The notes beneath the pieces were generated by a model, which had not been told where the DNA came from, ran no database searches, and saw nothing but the letters and a program-made list of their open reading frames with translations. This document shows positions 34,436 through 42,191 of a stretch of DNA of 64,000 nt, piece by piece (position 1 is the first letter of the stretch; every line of letters starts with the position of its first letter). The stretch lies in the NCBI RefSeq assembly GCF_002102345.1, contig NZ_LQPP01000047.1, positions 62,001-126,000 of the forward strand, read 5' to 3'. The position numbers and the translations under genes are program-made. Origin of the DNA: Mycolicibacterium peregrinum (GTDB lineage Bacteria; Actinomycetota; Actinomycetes; Mycobacteriales; Mycobacteriaceae).

Positions 34436-35581
34436 GTGACAGCATCAATTTCTCCCTGGATGAGCGCCGAATTGCTCGAGCTTCGTGACCTTGCCGCGAA
34501 GTTCTTCTCGACCGAATTGGCCCCACATGCGCAACGTTTCGCAGACCAGCACCAAGTTGACCGAGAATTGTGGCACAAAGCCGGCGAACTAGGCCTGCTC
34601 TGCATGTCCATACCCGAAGAATACGGCGGGGGAGGCGGCACATTCGCGCACGAAGCCGTCGTACTCGAAGAGCAAGCCCGAGTCGGGGACAGCTCATGGG
34701 GCGCAGGGCTGCACAGCGGAATCGTCGCGCACTACATCCTCCAGTATGCGGCCGAAGAACTACGGAGGCAGTGGCTGCCCAAGATGGCCTCAGGCGAAAT
34801 GATCGGTGCTATCGCCATGACGGAGCCAGGGACCGGTTCTGATCTGCAGAGTGTCAAGACCAAAGCAATTCTTGACGGTGACGAGTACGTGATCACCGGC
34901 GCAAAGACCTTCATCACCAACGGTCAGCAAGCCGACCTGATCATCGTCGTCGCCAAGACAGATCCAAGTCAGGGCGCCGCCGGCATCTCGCTGATCGTCG
35001 CCGAAGCCGATCGACCCGGATTCCGGCGCGGCAAGGTCCTCGACAAAATCGGCCAACGCGGACAAGACACCTCCGAGTTGTTCTTCGACGACGTAAGAGT
35101 GCCCCGCTCGCACCTCCTGGGCGAGACCGAGGGTCAGGGTTTCATTCAGCTGATGACGCAGCTACCTCAAGAGCGGCTCATCGTCGCGGTTGGGGCGGTC
35201 GCGGCGATGGAACTTGCCGTGGAGCAGACACTCAAATACACCCGTGAGCGGGAAGCGTTCGGACGGCCCGTCTTCGGCTTCCAGAACACGAAATTCATCT
35301 TGGCCGAAGCTGCAACCGAAACGCGCATCGCACGAGTATTTTTGGACTACTGCATCGACCTACACCTCGCGGGCCAACTCGACGTCCAGACCGTCGCCAT
35401 GGCGAAATGGTGGACCACTGAGCGAGCGATGAAGGTGCTCGATGACTGTTTGCAGCTCCACGGCGGATATGGGTACATGACCGAGTACCCCATCTCGAGA
35501 TTGTGGGTGGACCAGCGCGTGCAGAAAATCTACGCCGGCACAAATGAGGTGATGAAGGAAATCATCTCGCGTTCCCTATGA
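34436..35581 (+). CDS. Acyl-CoA dehydrogenase
   Basis: A 381-residue FAD enzyme that makes the first double bond in beta-oxidation. Family signatures are AIAMTEPGTGSDLQSVKT (FAD site), the YVITGAKTFITNG strand, GFQNTKF and QLHGGYGYMTEYPISRLW. The C-terminus reads IYAGTNEVMKEI, with Ala where medium-chain enzymes carry the catalytic Glu, so the base probably lies on helix G as in long/branched-chain and isovaleryl types. The GTG start has a CCGAGAGGG site. It follows the ligase by 42 bases and completes activation plus first oxidation. Confidence 0.92.
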   Translation: MTASISPWMSAELLELRDLAAKFFSTELAPHAQRFADQHQVDRELWHKAGELGLLCMSIPEEYGGGGGTFAHEAVVLEEQARVGDSSWGAGLHSGIVAHYILQYAAEELRRQWLPKMASGEMIGAIAMTEPGTGSDLQSVKTKAILDGDEYVITGAKTFITNGQQADLIIVVAKTDPSQGAAGISLIVAEADRPGFRRGKVLDKIGQRGQDTSELFFDDVRVPRSHLLGETEGQGFIQLMTQLPQERLIVAVGAVAAMELAVEQTLKYTREREAFGRPVFGFQNTKFILAEAATETRIARVFLDYCIDLHLAGQLDVQTVAMAKWWTTERAMKVLDDCLQLHGGYGYMTEYPISRLWVDQRVQKIYAGTNEVMKEIISRSL

Positions 35582-35626
35582 CCCTGAACGATTAGCCACC
35601 TGCACATTACTCACCTGGGAGGATTG

Positions 35627-35728
35627 ATGGCATCTACAGAGGTGCCATATCGCCACGAAATGGGTGGACATTGCGGATCGGGTGCCCTTCGGGAGTTGAT
35701 ACCAGATGCTCCTATCTTCAGGCAATGA
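35627..35728 (+). pseudogene. Truncated BtrH_N protein, N-terminal 33 codons
   Basis: After a good GGGAGGA site, the ATG frame reads EVPYRHEMGGHCGSGALREL, matching the start of the protein at 18330 (VPYPHRRGGHCGSGALRDL), including the nucleophile Cys. It then runs into a stop 33 codons in, exactly where a 16-bp tandem repeat and IS110-type sequence begin. It is evidently the 5' stub of a second BtrH_N gene cut off by that element. Confidence 0.85.
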
Positions 35729-35747
35729 GTTCTTCAGGCAATGAGTT
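35716..35747 (+). repeat. 16-bp perfect tandem repeat at the IS110 junction
   Basis: CTTCAGGCAATGAGTT occurs twice back to back (35716-35731 and 35732-35747). It spans the point where the BtrH_N homology ends and the transposase remnant begins. It may be a duplication made during insertion or repair. Confidence 0.85.
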
Positions 35748-36213
35748 CGTTGGTTCTTCTGCTGGGTTGGCGGAGGGCGTGGTAGATCTCGCGGGCGATG
35801 TACGCTTGATGCAGCGCATGATCTCGTTCTTGGTTTTGCCTTCGGCCAGGCGGTGAACGAAGTAGTCGCGGGTGGGCTGGTGACGGCGCATGCGCACCAC
35901 CAGGATGACGTGCAGGGCACGGTTGGCGTCGCGATTGCCTCCCCAATTGAGCCGGTGGCGGATCGTTTTGCCGCTGGAGGCTTCCAGTGGGCTGACCCCG
36001 CAGAGTTTGGCGAAAGCGGCGTCGCTGCCGATCCGAGCGGGGTTGTCGCCGAGGGCGGTCAGCAGCGTGGCAGCGGTGTCGGGCCCGACGCTGTAGCTCG
36101 GGTGCGGCGGTGGCGGTGATGGTGTCGACGTGGCGTTCGAGTCGGGCGGCTGCGGTGTCGAGCTGGTGGCAACGTGCCGCCATCGACTTGATAGCAGTAA
36201 AGAAAGTTCTCAC
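35734..36213 (-). pseudogene. IS110-family transposase remnant (C-terminal part, frameshifted)
   Basis: Read on the minus strand, overlapping frames give pieces of an IS110-type C-terminal domain: ATAAPELQ, then in a second frame VRMRRHQPTRDYFVHRLAEG, then KTKNEIMRCIK and in the first frame YIAREIYHALRQPS. At least two frameshifts are needed to join them. The N-terminal DEDD catalytic domain is missing. It separates the truncated BtrH_N gene from the conjugative element and is not functional. Confidence 0.7.
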
Positions 36214-36544
36214 ATCGCAGGCCAGCGGCGGTCAGGCGGGCGTTGGTCGCGCCTGCTGCCCGCGGCGTCTCGATGCGGCGAGGAGCGAGGACAGTCCTGG
36301 CTTGTCGTGGTGCCAGGATGCCGTGGCCGTTGAGATGTACAGCGCTCGTCGTCGTGTGCAAGCTTGTGTGGCGGCGGACGGAGGGCGAAGCGTAGCGAGC
36401 GGCGCGGACGGGAGCGCCAGCGGACGGGAGCAGAGGGAGTGTAGCGAAGCCCGCAGGTAGCCGCCGGTTCCTCGCGGGCTATGGCGGCCCGGGCTCCGCT
36501 GAGCATCAGTTGCGGGTCTGCGCCATGGCGATGGGACTCGTAGG
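36214..36544. other. Intergenic region with short GC-rich repeats, possible left boundary of the AICE
   Basis: No convincing gene. It contains imperfect repeats of a GCGGACGG...GTAGCGA unit (about 36373-36398 and 36420-36447), an extra GCGGACGGGAGCG between them, and a hairpin with 7-bp arms (AGCCCGC 36448-36454 with 36474-36480). The left attachment site of the conjugative element should lie here or slightly to the left. I did not find a second copy of the tRNA-Leu 3' end. Confidence 0.4.
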
Positions 36545-37090
36545 ATGGCGGTTGTGAGCGGGATGCTGGCGCAGCGTGCACGGCGAGAGGCCGAGACGCG
36601 ACTGGTGGGGCAGCTGCGGCGGTTGGCGCATGTGCGGGGTGTCGCGACGACTGCCGAGCGGCTGAGTCGGCGGTTCGATGCCCAGACAGCGGACTCTTTG
36701 GTGGCAGCGGCGTGGCTGCACGATATCGGCTACGCACCGTCGTTGCGCCGGACCGGGTTTCATCCGCTCGATGGCGCAGAGTTTGCCCGGGCGGCGGGTT
36801 TTCGGGAGCTGGTCGCCTCCCTGGTGGCGTTCCATACTGGGGCGCACGCGGAAGCTGCCGAGCGCGGCTTGTCAGGTTTAGCGGCGTTCAGCGATCCGCC
36901 CAGCGATGTTCTGGATGTGTTGACCTTTTGCGATCTGACGACCGGGCCGGACGGGGCGCCGGTATCACCGCGAGATCGATTGATCGAGGTGTTGGGCCGC
37001 TATGGACCCGAGGACCCGGTGCACCGCGCGGTCGACGCGGGGCGCGACGAACTGTTGGCGGCGGTCCGACGGGTACGCGATTGGCTGTAA
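36545..37090 (+). CDS. HD domain protein (predicted phosphohydrolase)
   Basis: A 181-residue HD-superfamily protein. The metal-binding His is in AHVRGVATTAERLS, the HD pair in VAAAWLHDIGYAPS and a later Asp in FCDLTTGPDG. Small HD proteins of this kind often occur beside NUDIX and HTH-DUF5919 genes in actinobacterial mobile elements. The substrate is unknown, possibly a nucleotide. The ATG at 36545 has only a weak GTAGG site; an ATG at 36563 is an alternative. It is convergent with the NUDIX gene, with an 10-base gap. Confidence 0.8.
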   Translation: MAVVSGMLAQRARREAETRLVGQLRRLAHVRGVATTAERLSRRFDAQTADSLVAAAWLHDIGYAPSLRRTGFHPLDGAEFARAAGFRELVASLVAFHTGAHAEAAERGLSGLAAFSDPPSDVLDVLTFCDLTTGPDGAPVSPRDRLIEVLGRYGPEDPVHRAVDAGRDELLAAVRRVRDWL

Positions 37091-37100
37091 ACCCAGCCGG

Positions 37101-37568
37101 TTAGCCGAGGTAGGGGCTGTCGCGGTGTTGCAGGTAGTGCTCGATGCGCAGTCGCATCGACGGGTGCATGTCCAGATTGGGGATGTCGTCGGGATCGGTC
37201 CAGGCGATGTCGGTGCTTTCGTGATCGATGGCCAGGGTACCGCCGAGAACCTTGGTGGTGAAGGACAGAGAGAACTGTTGGCGGACTTCGCCATCGGTGA
37301 ACGCGACGACATGCTGCGGGTTGGTGTAGACACCGACAAGGCCGGTGACTTCAATGTCGAGCCCGGTTTCCTCTTTGACTTCCCGGACGGCGGTGTCGGC
37401 AATCGTTTCGCCGATGTCGTGTCCGCCGCCGGGTAGCGCCCACAGGGTGTTGTCGCGGCGTTTGATCAGCAGGATACGACCCTGTTCGTCGGTGACGATG
37501 GCCGAGGCTGACGGAACGACGCTGTTGGGCAGCGGGGCGTTGGGGTCGTTGTAGTAGTCGGTTCGCAT
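37101..37568 (-). CDS. NUDIX hydrolase
   Basis: A 155-residue NUDIX protein. The box GGGHDIGETIADTAVREV followed by KEETGL fits G-x5-E-x7-REUxEExGU exactly. It would hydrolyse a nucleoside diphosphate linked to another group. In pSAM2-type elements the Pra regulator of replication is a NUDIX-family protein, so a role in element control is plausible. It lies 5 bases downstream of the HTH-DUF5919 gene and is co-transcribed with it. Confidence 0.9.
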   Translation of the reverse strand: MRTDYYNDPNAPLPNSVVPSASAIVTDEQGRILLIKRRDNTLWALPGGGHDIGETIADTAVREVKEETGLDIEVTGLVGVYTNPQHVVAFTDGEVRQQFSLSFTTKVLGGTLAIDHESTDIAWTDPDDIPNLDMHPSMRLRIEHYLQHRDSPYLG

Positions 37569-37573
37569 AGGGT

Positions 37574-38392
37574 TCAGCCTTTCGCGCTGAGCGGTCTGGC
37601 GCGATCCCAGACCTGGGTGAAAGCGTCTTCGAGGGTGGCCCAGAGCCGTGGTTCGTGGTGGCGCGACAGCACAAGCACGGGGTTGTTGCGCCCGGGTGAG
37701 CCGTAGATGTGGAAGTTGACGATCATGGCGTCGTCGACCCGGAAGATCGACGTGTAGAGCGTGGTGTCGTGGGTGCGGATATCCAGCCCCGGGGTATCGG
37801 CATGCGGGGCGAGCAACTCCACGGACGTGCGGCAGCGGGCGATGACGGCCTCGCCGATGCCTTCCTCCTTGCCGCGCAGGATCGTGGTGGCAGTGTCAGG
37901 ATCCCCGACGAGAAACCGCACCGCCACACCGCGGGCGGCGGCGTCGAGCAGAATGTCGAGGAAGCCGTCGAGGGTGTCAAACAGGAACGTGGCCGCCAGG
38001 ACGAGGATGTCGATGCCGGTGGTGGCGTCGCCGAAATGCTGCTGCCACGTCGTGATCGGCAGCTGGGTGCGGCTGGCATACAGCGTCGCGGTGAACGGAC
38101 CACCCAGCGACGTCGTCGCCAGCGCGCTCGCGGTAGGGGCAGGATACTGGTTGGGCCACAGGTTGTGCGGTGTGCAGCCAAGCAGCTTAGCGGCGCGGCG
38201 GGCGTTGTCCTCGCGGACGTTGTAGTCGATGTTGGCCAGCCAGCGGCGCACCGTCTTGATATCCACGCCCACCGCAGTGGCGAACCTCTGTGGGGAGAGT
38301 CCCTTGGCGTGCAGCCGTTGGGTGAGGCGATCGTTGGGGATCGTGGCGGCCTCGGCGTCGCCGTCCTGATCGCCCGTCGTCTCAGCGCACAT
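37574..38392 (-). CDS. Helix-turn-helix / DUF5919-type regulator
   Basis: A 272-residue protein. The N-terminus carries an XRE-type helix-turn-helix (LSPQRFATAVGVDIKTVRRWL at about residues 33-53). The C-terminal domain, with DILVLAATFLFDTLDGFLDI and GVAVRFLVGDPDT, resembles the phospholipase-D-like DUF5919 module. Such proteins accompany NUDIX genes in actinobacteria. It is divergent from the transfer genes across a 240-base region with short repeats and probably governs the element. The effector is unknown. Confidence 0.82.
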   Translation of the reverse strand: MCAETTGDQDGDAEAATIPNDRLTQRLHAKGLSPQRFATAVGVDIKTVRRWLANIDYNVREDNARRAAKLLGCTPHNLWPNQYPAPTASALATTSLGGPFTATLYASRTQLPITTWQQHFGDATTGIDILVLAATFLFDTLDGFLDILLDAAARGVAVRFLVGDPDTATTILRGKEEGIGEAVIARCRTSVELLAPHADTPGLDIRTHDTTLYTSIFRVDDAMIVNFHIYGSPGRNNPVLVLSRHHEPRLWATLEDAFTQVWDRARPLSAKG

Positions 38393-38475
38393 CTTTCCGT
38401 GTCATCCCTGTCCATCCTCAGCGCGTGGTTCCTAGTTTGCCATGCGACTGCCGCCGCCCCGCGGCGGTGATGCCC

Positions 38476-38570
38476 GTCCGATGCCCACGGGCATGTCCCT
38501 GTCGTGTCCGAAATGTCTGCGGCAGTGTCGGCAATGCCTGCCAACGTCCCTCGCTACGTCCGCGATGTCC
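38476..38570 (+). repeat. Iteron-like short repeats in the AICE divergent control region
   Basis: Four related units of the form GTCSG(0-2 bases)ATGYC occur at 38476-38485, 38506-38516, 38527-38538 and 38558-38570, between the HTH-DUF5919 and SCO3933-like genes. The 240-base gap holds no gene. These could be operators for the HTH protein or initiator-binding iterons. The units are degenerate, so chance in GC-rich DNA cannot be excluded. Confidence 0.4.
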
Positions 38571-38631
38571 ACGTGAACTGAGCCCAGCGCCGCAACGGGC
38601 GCAAACAGATCACGAAAGGAACAGCGGGACA

Positions 38632-38976
38632 ATGCGTTTAAGAATCGACACATCAGGCACACGGTTCATCGTCACCCGAGCGGCCGAGCCGCGGCTGAAC
38701 TTCGAGACCGGCAGCCCAAAAGTGGACACCGCCACCGGCGTGCCACTGTATGCCGCGCAGCTGTTGGCGTTGGATGACACCGGTGGTGAAGTGCTCAACG
38801 TCACCGTCGCCGGGGATCCGAAAGTGACAGTCACCCAACCTGTTTCAGTCGCGGGTCTGGTTGCTATCCCTTGGGCTCAAGGTGATCGCAGCGGCGTGGC
38901 GTTCCGTGCCGACGCCATCACCCCCACCAACCCCGCGGCTGCGCCGAGCGATCAAGCGTCCCGCGCGCAGAAATAA
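38632..38976 (+). CDS. SCO3933-family regulatory/accessory protein of the AICE
   Basis: A 114-residue protein starting MRLRIDTSGTRFIVTRAAEP, typical of the small SCO3933-like proteins encoded just before the translocase in actinobacterial integrative elements. Its biochemical role is not established. The ATG at 38632 has a GAAAGGA site; a longer open frame from 38425 crosses the repeat region. A perfect hairpin follows its stop. Confidence 0.85.
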   Translation: MRLRIDTSGTRFIVTRAAEPRLNFETGSPKVDTATGVPLYAAQLLALDDTGGEVLNVTVAGDPKVTVTQPVSVAGLVAIPWAQGDRSGVAFRADAITPTNPAAAPSDQASRAQK

Positions 38977-38984
38977 CCCCATTT

Positions 38985-39020
38985 GCTGGGGCGCGGCGCT
39001 CGTGGGTGTCGCGCCCCAGC
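38985..39020. terminator. Perfect hairpin between the SCO3933-like and ftsK-like genes
   Basis: An 11-bp perfect stem (GCTGGGGCGCG 38985-38995 with 39010-39020) and a 14-base loop, 8 bases after the stop and 45 bases before the translocase ATG. It may be a partial terminator or attenuator setting the ratio between the small protein and the transfer genes. Confidence 0.55.
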
Positions 39021-39065
39021 ACGTGAGCTGCTATCGACCATTCACTCACCAGAGGGACGCCTGTC

Positions 39066-40499
39066 ATGGCATCAAACTACAAAAACAGCAAGAACTCTCA
39101 ATCCAACGACGACGACTGGATCACCGACCTCATCCTCTCACTGTTCAAAGCGGCCGGGTATCTGCTGTGGTGGGCGGTCCTGTTCCCGGCCATCAGCATC
39201 CCGATCATCGCCAGCGTGGCGATGGCCATTACCCATGGCTCACGCGCGGGTCTGATCATCGGTATTGCTTTCGCTGCCGCGTATGCGGGCTGGGCGTGGC
39301 TGGACCCGCGATCGTTTCACGGATGGGTCACCGAGCCGGTGCGGCGGCGCTGGTTGACCTGGTCGCGCTACACCCGCACCTGGCAATCGGTGTGCACCCT
39401 GCACGGCCTGACCGCCACACTTGGCGAACGCACCTTGGTGCCGACCTTGCAGTCGGTGCGCATCGGCAAGACGACCGACGTCCTGGCGCTGCGAGTGGTC
39501 ACCGGCCACTCCCTGGCTGATTGGCACAAGCAATCCGAGGCGCTAGCCGCCGCCTGGCGTGCCGACCGGATCGCCATCCGCGCGACCGCGCCCGGAGAGC
39601 TACGCATCACCCTGATGCGCGGCGACGTGCTGGCCGACCCGATTGCCCTGCCCATGCCCACGACGGCGACTGCGGTGGATGTGGGGTCGGTGCGGGTCGG
39701 GATCACCGAAACCCGCCACTGGTGGCACCTACCTCTGCTTGGCCACCACCTGCTCGTGGCTGGCGCGACCGGCGCGGGGAAAGGTTCAGTGTTGTGGTCA
39801 CTGATCGCTGGCCTCGCCCCCGCCGTGAAAACCGGACAAGTGCGGCTCTGCGTCATCGACCCGAAAGGCGGCATGGAACTGGGCGCCGGAGCACCCATGT
39901 TCACGGTGTTCACCCACGACGCCACTGGTACCACCCTGTACCTGCTGCGGCAACTAGTGGAGGTGATGCACGCCCGCGCCAATCGGTTACGGGGCAAGAC
40001 GCGCATGCACACCCCGACTCCGACTGAGCCGTTATTCGTGGTGGTGATCGATGAGATCGCCGCGCTGACTGCGTATGTGACCGACCGCAAGGTGCGCAGC
40101 GAAATTGAACAGCTGTTGGGCCTGCTGCTCTCCCAAGGCCGGGCCGTCGGCATTTCGGTGGTGGCAGCGGTGCAAGATCCGGCCAAAGACACCCTGCCGG
40201 TGCGGCAGCTGTTTACCGTGCGAATCGGGTTGCGGTTGACCGAAGCCACCCAAACCACCATGGTTTTGGGCCAGGGCGCCCGCGACGCGGGGGCCGACTG
40301 CGATCACATCCCCGACACCACTCCCGGTGTGGGCTACATGATGATCGATGGCACGGCCCAACCGGTGCGGGTACGGGCATTTCACGTCGCCGACCACGAC
40401 ATCGCCACTCTGGCAGCACGATTCCGGCCACCTCGTGCCGCGACCCGAACCAACCAGTCCAACAGCGGGCGCACCGACACCGCCCGGGGTCAACGGTGA
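39066..40499 (+). CDS. FtsK/SpoIIIE-type DNA translocase (TraSA-like)
   Basis: A 477-residue motor protein. Two membrane segments lie near residues 27-48 and 58-78 (LLWWAVLFPAISIPIIASVA and GLIIGIAFAAAYAGWAW). Walker A is GATGAGKGS at about residue 236 and Walker B is LFVVVIDEIAAL. The family moves double-stranded DNA between cells in actinomycete conjugation. Its stop overlaps the initiator start by ATGA-like spacing (GTGA at 40496), so transfer and replication proteins are co-translated. Confidence 0.92.
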   Translation: MASNYKNSKNSQSNDDDWITDLILSLFKAAGYLLWWAVLFPAISIPIIASVAMAITHGSRAGLIIGIAFAAAYAGWAWLDPRSFHGWVTEPVRRRWLTWSRYTRTWQSVCTLHGLTATLGERTLVPTLQSVRIGKTTDVLALRVVTGHSLADWHKQSEALAAAWRADRIAIRATAPGELRITLMRGDVLADPIALPMPTTATAVDVGSVRVGITETRHWWHLPLLGHHLLVAGATGAGKGSVLWSLIAGLAPAVKTGQVRLCVIDPKGGMELGAGAPMFTVFTHDATGTTLYLLRQLVEVMHARANRLRGKTRMHTPTPTEPLFVVVIDEIAALTAYVTDRKVRSEIEQLLGLLLSQGRAVGISVVAAVQDPAKDTLPVRQLFTVRIGLRLTEATQTTMVLGQGARDAGADCDHIPDTTPGVGYMMIDGTAQPVRVRAFHVADHDIATLAARFRPPRAATRTNQSNSGRTDTARGQR

Positions 40500-42001
40500 C
40501 TACTGCAACGACAGCCCCCACGCTGGTGTTGCCCGGGGTTCCCGGCTCGATCGACACCAATGCGGTGGTGGATCAGATGGTGCGCCGCGCGTCCTCGACG
40601 GGGTTCGAATCGTGGTGGCGGCGCGCGGAATCTGTTGGCTTCTGCGCCCACCCCATCCAACTCAGAGGTACCGACGAGATAGGCCGCGATCGGGTGGTGT
40701 GGACACGGTGCAACAACCGCCGCGCACAGGTATGCCCATCGTGCTCAGACCTGTACGCCCGCGACACGTGGCAGCTCGTGCACGCTGGCACCGCCGGCGG
40801 CCACCACAACATCCCCGCAGCAGTGGCCGATCGTCCGCAGGTGTTCGTCACCCTCACCGCACCTAGCTACGGGCCTGTTCACGCCGCCGCGCGTGCAGGC
40901 GACAAGAAGCAGCGTGTGTGTCGCGACCACCACCACACTGGCGGCTACCGCCGATGCCCGCATGGAAAACCACTGTGGTGCAGCACAACCCACGGCGAAG
41001 GTGATATCTATGCGGGACAGCCGATCTGCGCGGACTGCTACGACTACACCGGGCATGTCCTGTTCACATGGCACCTGCCCGAACTGTGGCGACGCTTCAC
41101 CATCACCCTGCGACGCACACTGCGCCGAGAGCTACGTGCTTCGGGCGCCGACCCGGATGCGGTGCAGGTCAGCTTCATCAAAGTCGTCGAACTGCAAGCC
41201 CGGCTCATCCCGCACATTCATGCCCTGATCCGCCTCGACCCGCCCGACAGCGATGACTCTGGCGGTCATGACTGGCATGCGCCCCTTGCGGCAACCGAAC
41301 TGGCCACCATCATCCAACAGGCCGTTCGAACCGTGGCCGTGACGGTCACCGACTCATCCTCAAATACAGCGACACGGGTGATCAGGTTCGGCACACAAGT
41401 CGACACCCAACCCATCGACAACCGGCACGCCGGCACGGACGGCTCTGCTGTGCAGGAGGATTCACCACACGGCGGGGTTCTTCCAGGCCGCCGCGTAGCT
41501 CGCTACCTCGCGAAATACGTCACCAAATCCTTAGCTGACGTCGGGATCAGCGCGCGACGCATCTCCACCGAGGCCATCGCTGACCTCGATGTCTGCGACC
41601 ACGTTCGGGCGATCCTGACCGCCATCAGCCAACTCGCCGATAAGGGACTGGCCGGTGTCGGTCGGTGGCTGCACACCCTGGGCTACCGGGGCCACATCAC
41701 CAGCAAATCCCGCCGCTATTCCACCACGATGACCGCGCTGCGCGAACGTCGCGCGGCCTGGACCCGTGAACAACGTTTAAAAAGCACTGCGCACCAACAT
41801 GATCTCGGCCTCGACTCCACCGATGGCGATGATCTGGTGGCATGGGAATTCGATCGTGCCGGCCCCACCAGCCTCGGCGACCGGACCCTCATCTACTCCG
41901 CGGCCGTCCAACACATCCACACCCGCCGCATCGGACTGATCGAAGTCCGTGGCCAAGCCCGCAATCAACAATGGGATCCGCCAGGGGGAAGCGATGGCTG
42001 A
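40496..42001 (+). CDS. RepSA-like rolling-circle replication initiator
   Basis: A 501-residue initiator of the RepSA family of AICEs. Cysteine pairs in the N-terminal half (RCNNRRAQVCPSCSDLYARD and ICADCYDY) suggest zinc binding. A metal-binding HUH-like motif is LIPHIHALIRLD, and the nicking region is VARYLAKYVTKSLADVG with two tyrosines. It would nick and restart DNA synthesis at the element's double-strand origin, which is not identified here. The start is GTG. Its last bases overlap the small gene at 41994. Confidence 0.9.
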   Translation: MTTATTAPTLVLPGVPGSIDTNAVVDQMVRRASSTGFESWWRRAESVGFCAHPIQLRGTDEIGRDRVVWTRCNNRRAQVCPSCSDLYARDTWQLVHAGTAGGHHNIPAAVADRPQVFVTLTAPSYGPVHAAARAGDKKQRVCRDHHHTGGYRRCPHGKPLWCSTTHGEGDIYAGQPICADCYDYTGHVLFTWHLPELWRRFTITLRRTLRRELRASGADPDAVQVSFIKVVELQARLIPHIHALIRLDPPDSDDSGGHDWHAPLAATELATIIQQAVRTVAVTVTDSSSNTATRVIRFGTQVDTQPIDNRHAGTDGSAVQEDSPHGGVLPGRRVARYLAKYVTKSLADVGISARRISTEAIADLDVCDHVRAILTAISQLADKGLAGVGRWLHTLGYRGHITSKSRRYSTTMTALRERRAAWTREQRLKSTAHQHDLGLDSTDGDDLVAWEFDRAGPTSLGDRTLIYSAAVQHIHTRRIGLIEVRGQARNQQWDPPGGSDG

Positions 42002-42191
42002 CAGGTCCCGAGCAGCACGTGCTCGCTCCGGGTGTGACGCTCGTCCCGATGCGCCGACGGTGTCAGAGGGGGGTGTTGAAATTGTTGTGCCCAACCAATA
42101 TCGACTTCCGTCCGAGGCCAACCGCGCGCTGGTACACGTGATAATGGCTGTGCGGGACCGGATGCTTGGATCAGGGAGGGGAGTGGCGTGA
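41994..42191 (+). CDS. Small protein between rep and int, candidate excisionase/directionality factor
   Basis: A 65-residue protein. The first half is Arg-rich (ADRSRAARARSGCDARPD) and the second reads VEIVVPNQYRLPSEANRALV and VIMAVRDRMLG. It overlaps rep by 8 bases and the integrase by GTGA, behind a CAGGGGGAAG site. The position equals that of xis in AICEs. I see no classic winged-helix excisionase motif, so the function is inferred from position only. Confidence 0.6.
   Translation: MADRSRAARARSGCDARPDAPTVSEGGVEIVVPNQYRLPSEANRALVHVIMAVRDRMLGSGRGVA

Noticed and set aside
36059-36361. A 100-codon minus-strand frame next to the IS110 remnant
   Set aside because: It overlaps the remnant in another frame and its translation (His/Arg/Thr-rich) resembles no family.
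35730-36545. A second copy of the tRNA-Leu 3' end as left attachment repeat of the AICE
   Set aside because: Only 7-base chance matches such as GGACTCG were seen; no convincing repeat.
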